A stretch of DNA of 64,000 nucleotides from Taeniopygia guttata (lineage: Eukaryota; Chordata; Aves; Passeriformes; Estrildidae): assembly GCF_048771995.1 (NCBI RefSeq), contig NC_133027.1:60883501-60947500 (forward strand). The letters are read 5' to 3'. A program made the position numbers and the translations under genes. The notes below the pieces were generated by a model. It did no database searches, was not told the DNA's origin, and was given only the letters and a program-made list of their open reading frames with translations. Numbering within the stretch: the stretch's first letter is position 1; each line of letters starts with the position of its first letter. Below, in pieces: positions 63,401 to 64,000 of this stretch.

Positions 63401-64000
63401 TAAGAAAAGCAACATTCTAAAAGTAGAACCAGTTTTTAGTAATTTTGAACATTTTCCTTATGTGGATAATAATTCAGTATTTATTGTAATTTGTGAAGCA
63501 TAATGTCAGGATAACTGCTTTGAAAAAGAAAAATACAATTAGAATCAAGCACTAGAGAAATATTTCCTCCTTAAGCAAAATCTGCAGCTTGCACCTCCCT
63601 CTGTGGTTCACACATGCTTTTCCCTCCTCACAGACCATTTCTTTTCCCATTCTACCTCACTGCCTGAAGAAACTGAGAGCAGGAGAGAAAGGACATTTTT
63701 CAGAGGAGGATATTACGAAGGGAATCCCCAGTGCCTACAGGATTACCAGAACTGTGACAACTGTCTCTTTTTCCCTTAAAACTCACTTCCTGAAGTAATC
63801 TGTAAGTTTTTTTCCCCTTTATCAATATGGCATTTTCTCCCACTGCTCTGAATAAAGCTGTCGCTAGAATATGTTCAACAAATATGGTCACTACCTCTCT
63901 GAAGTCTCTGCAGGTAAATATTAAGTTGCCCCTAGTGAAAAAAGATCCACTCTTTATTTCTGCATTCCTTAAATATGGTACTGGGAGAAACTGGGGAAAT
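57475..64000. other. AT-rich non-coding DNA to the end of the window
   Basis: No gene was recognised. Simple repeats are A14 (58457-58470), (AC)8 (60105-60120) and A16 (60398-60413). A 154-codon frame at 58723-59187 starts hydrophobic and has no family or splice support. A 46-bp exon-like block ends at TCTGCAG|GTAAAT near 63912, too short to judge. A minus-strand frame at 57736-57969 begins as a plausible acidic helix but drifts into AT-driven hydrophobic sequence. Confidence 0.5.

Noticed and set aside
63866..63912. 46-bp micro-exon ending at TCTGCAG|GTAAAT
   Set aside because: Too short to distinguish from chance, and the upstream acceptor is weak.
1..64000. Bacterial, phage or plasmid features, CRISPR arrays, tRNA and rRNA genes
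   Set aside because: No dense ORFs, ribosome binding sites, spaced direct repeats or cloverleaf signatures; CR1 and LTR content identify vertebrate (bird) DNA.

Overview
The window is vertebrate nuclear DNA and almost certainly avian. The evidence is two fragments of CR1 LINE 3' ends, one of which still ends in the bird-typical ATTCTATGATT-type short repeat (38389-38417), and a solo retroviral LTR with target-site duplications. The DNA is AT-rich and CpG-poor with many homopolymer runs. No open frame exceeds 169 codons, and nothing resembles an operon, tRNA, rRNA or CRISPR array. It reads as a gene-poor region, mostly intron and intergenic DNA.

Best gene evidence, + strand: a 107-bp exon (46240-46346) encodes a highly charged coiled-coil segment. 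Its splice phase matches a short terminal exon (56830-56909) about 10.5 kb downstream. Together they would form the C-terminus of a coiled-coil protein that I could not name. Upstream exons could not be located with confidence.

Weaker exon-like blocks on the - strand lie at 12576-12671, 15370-15508, 16326-16678 and 43949-44110. On the + strand there is an ORF at 52928-53437 that holds an exon-like block. None of these is recognised as a known protein, and each could be a chance pseudo-exon.

Repeats: a 504-bp solo LTR (37395-37898, antisense, perfect 6-bp target duplication) abuts a CR1 fragment (about 37905-38417). A second CR1 fragment lies at about 39382-39636. Two older relics (about 20655-20805 and 31195-31265) resemble MIR- or L3-type retroposon tails.

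Regulatory and structural candidates: a small, dense CpG cluster (about 3780-3900); an enhancer-like block with a palindromic octamer site (about 36470-36740); a compound of two perfect hairpins plus a direct repeat (47528-47633); and a 24-bp near-perfect hairpin (23003-23061). I did not find a convincing new biological system. The hairpin compound and the coiled-coil exon pair most deserve follow-up.
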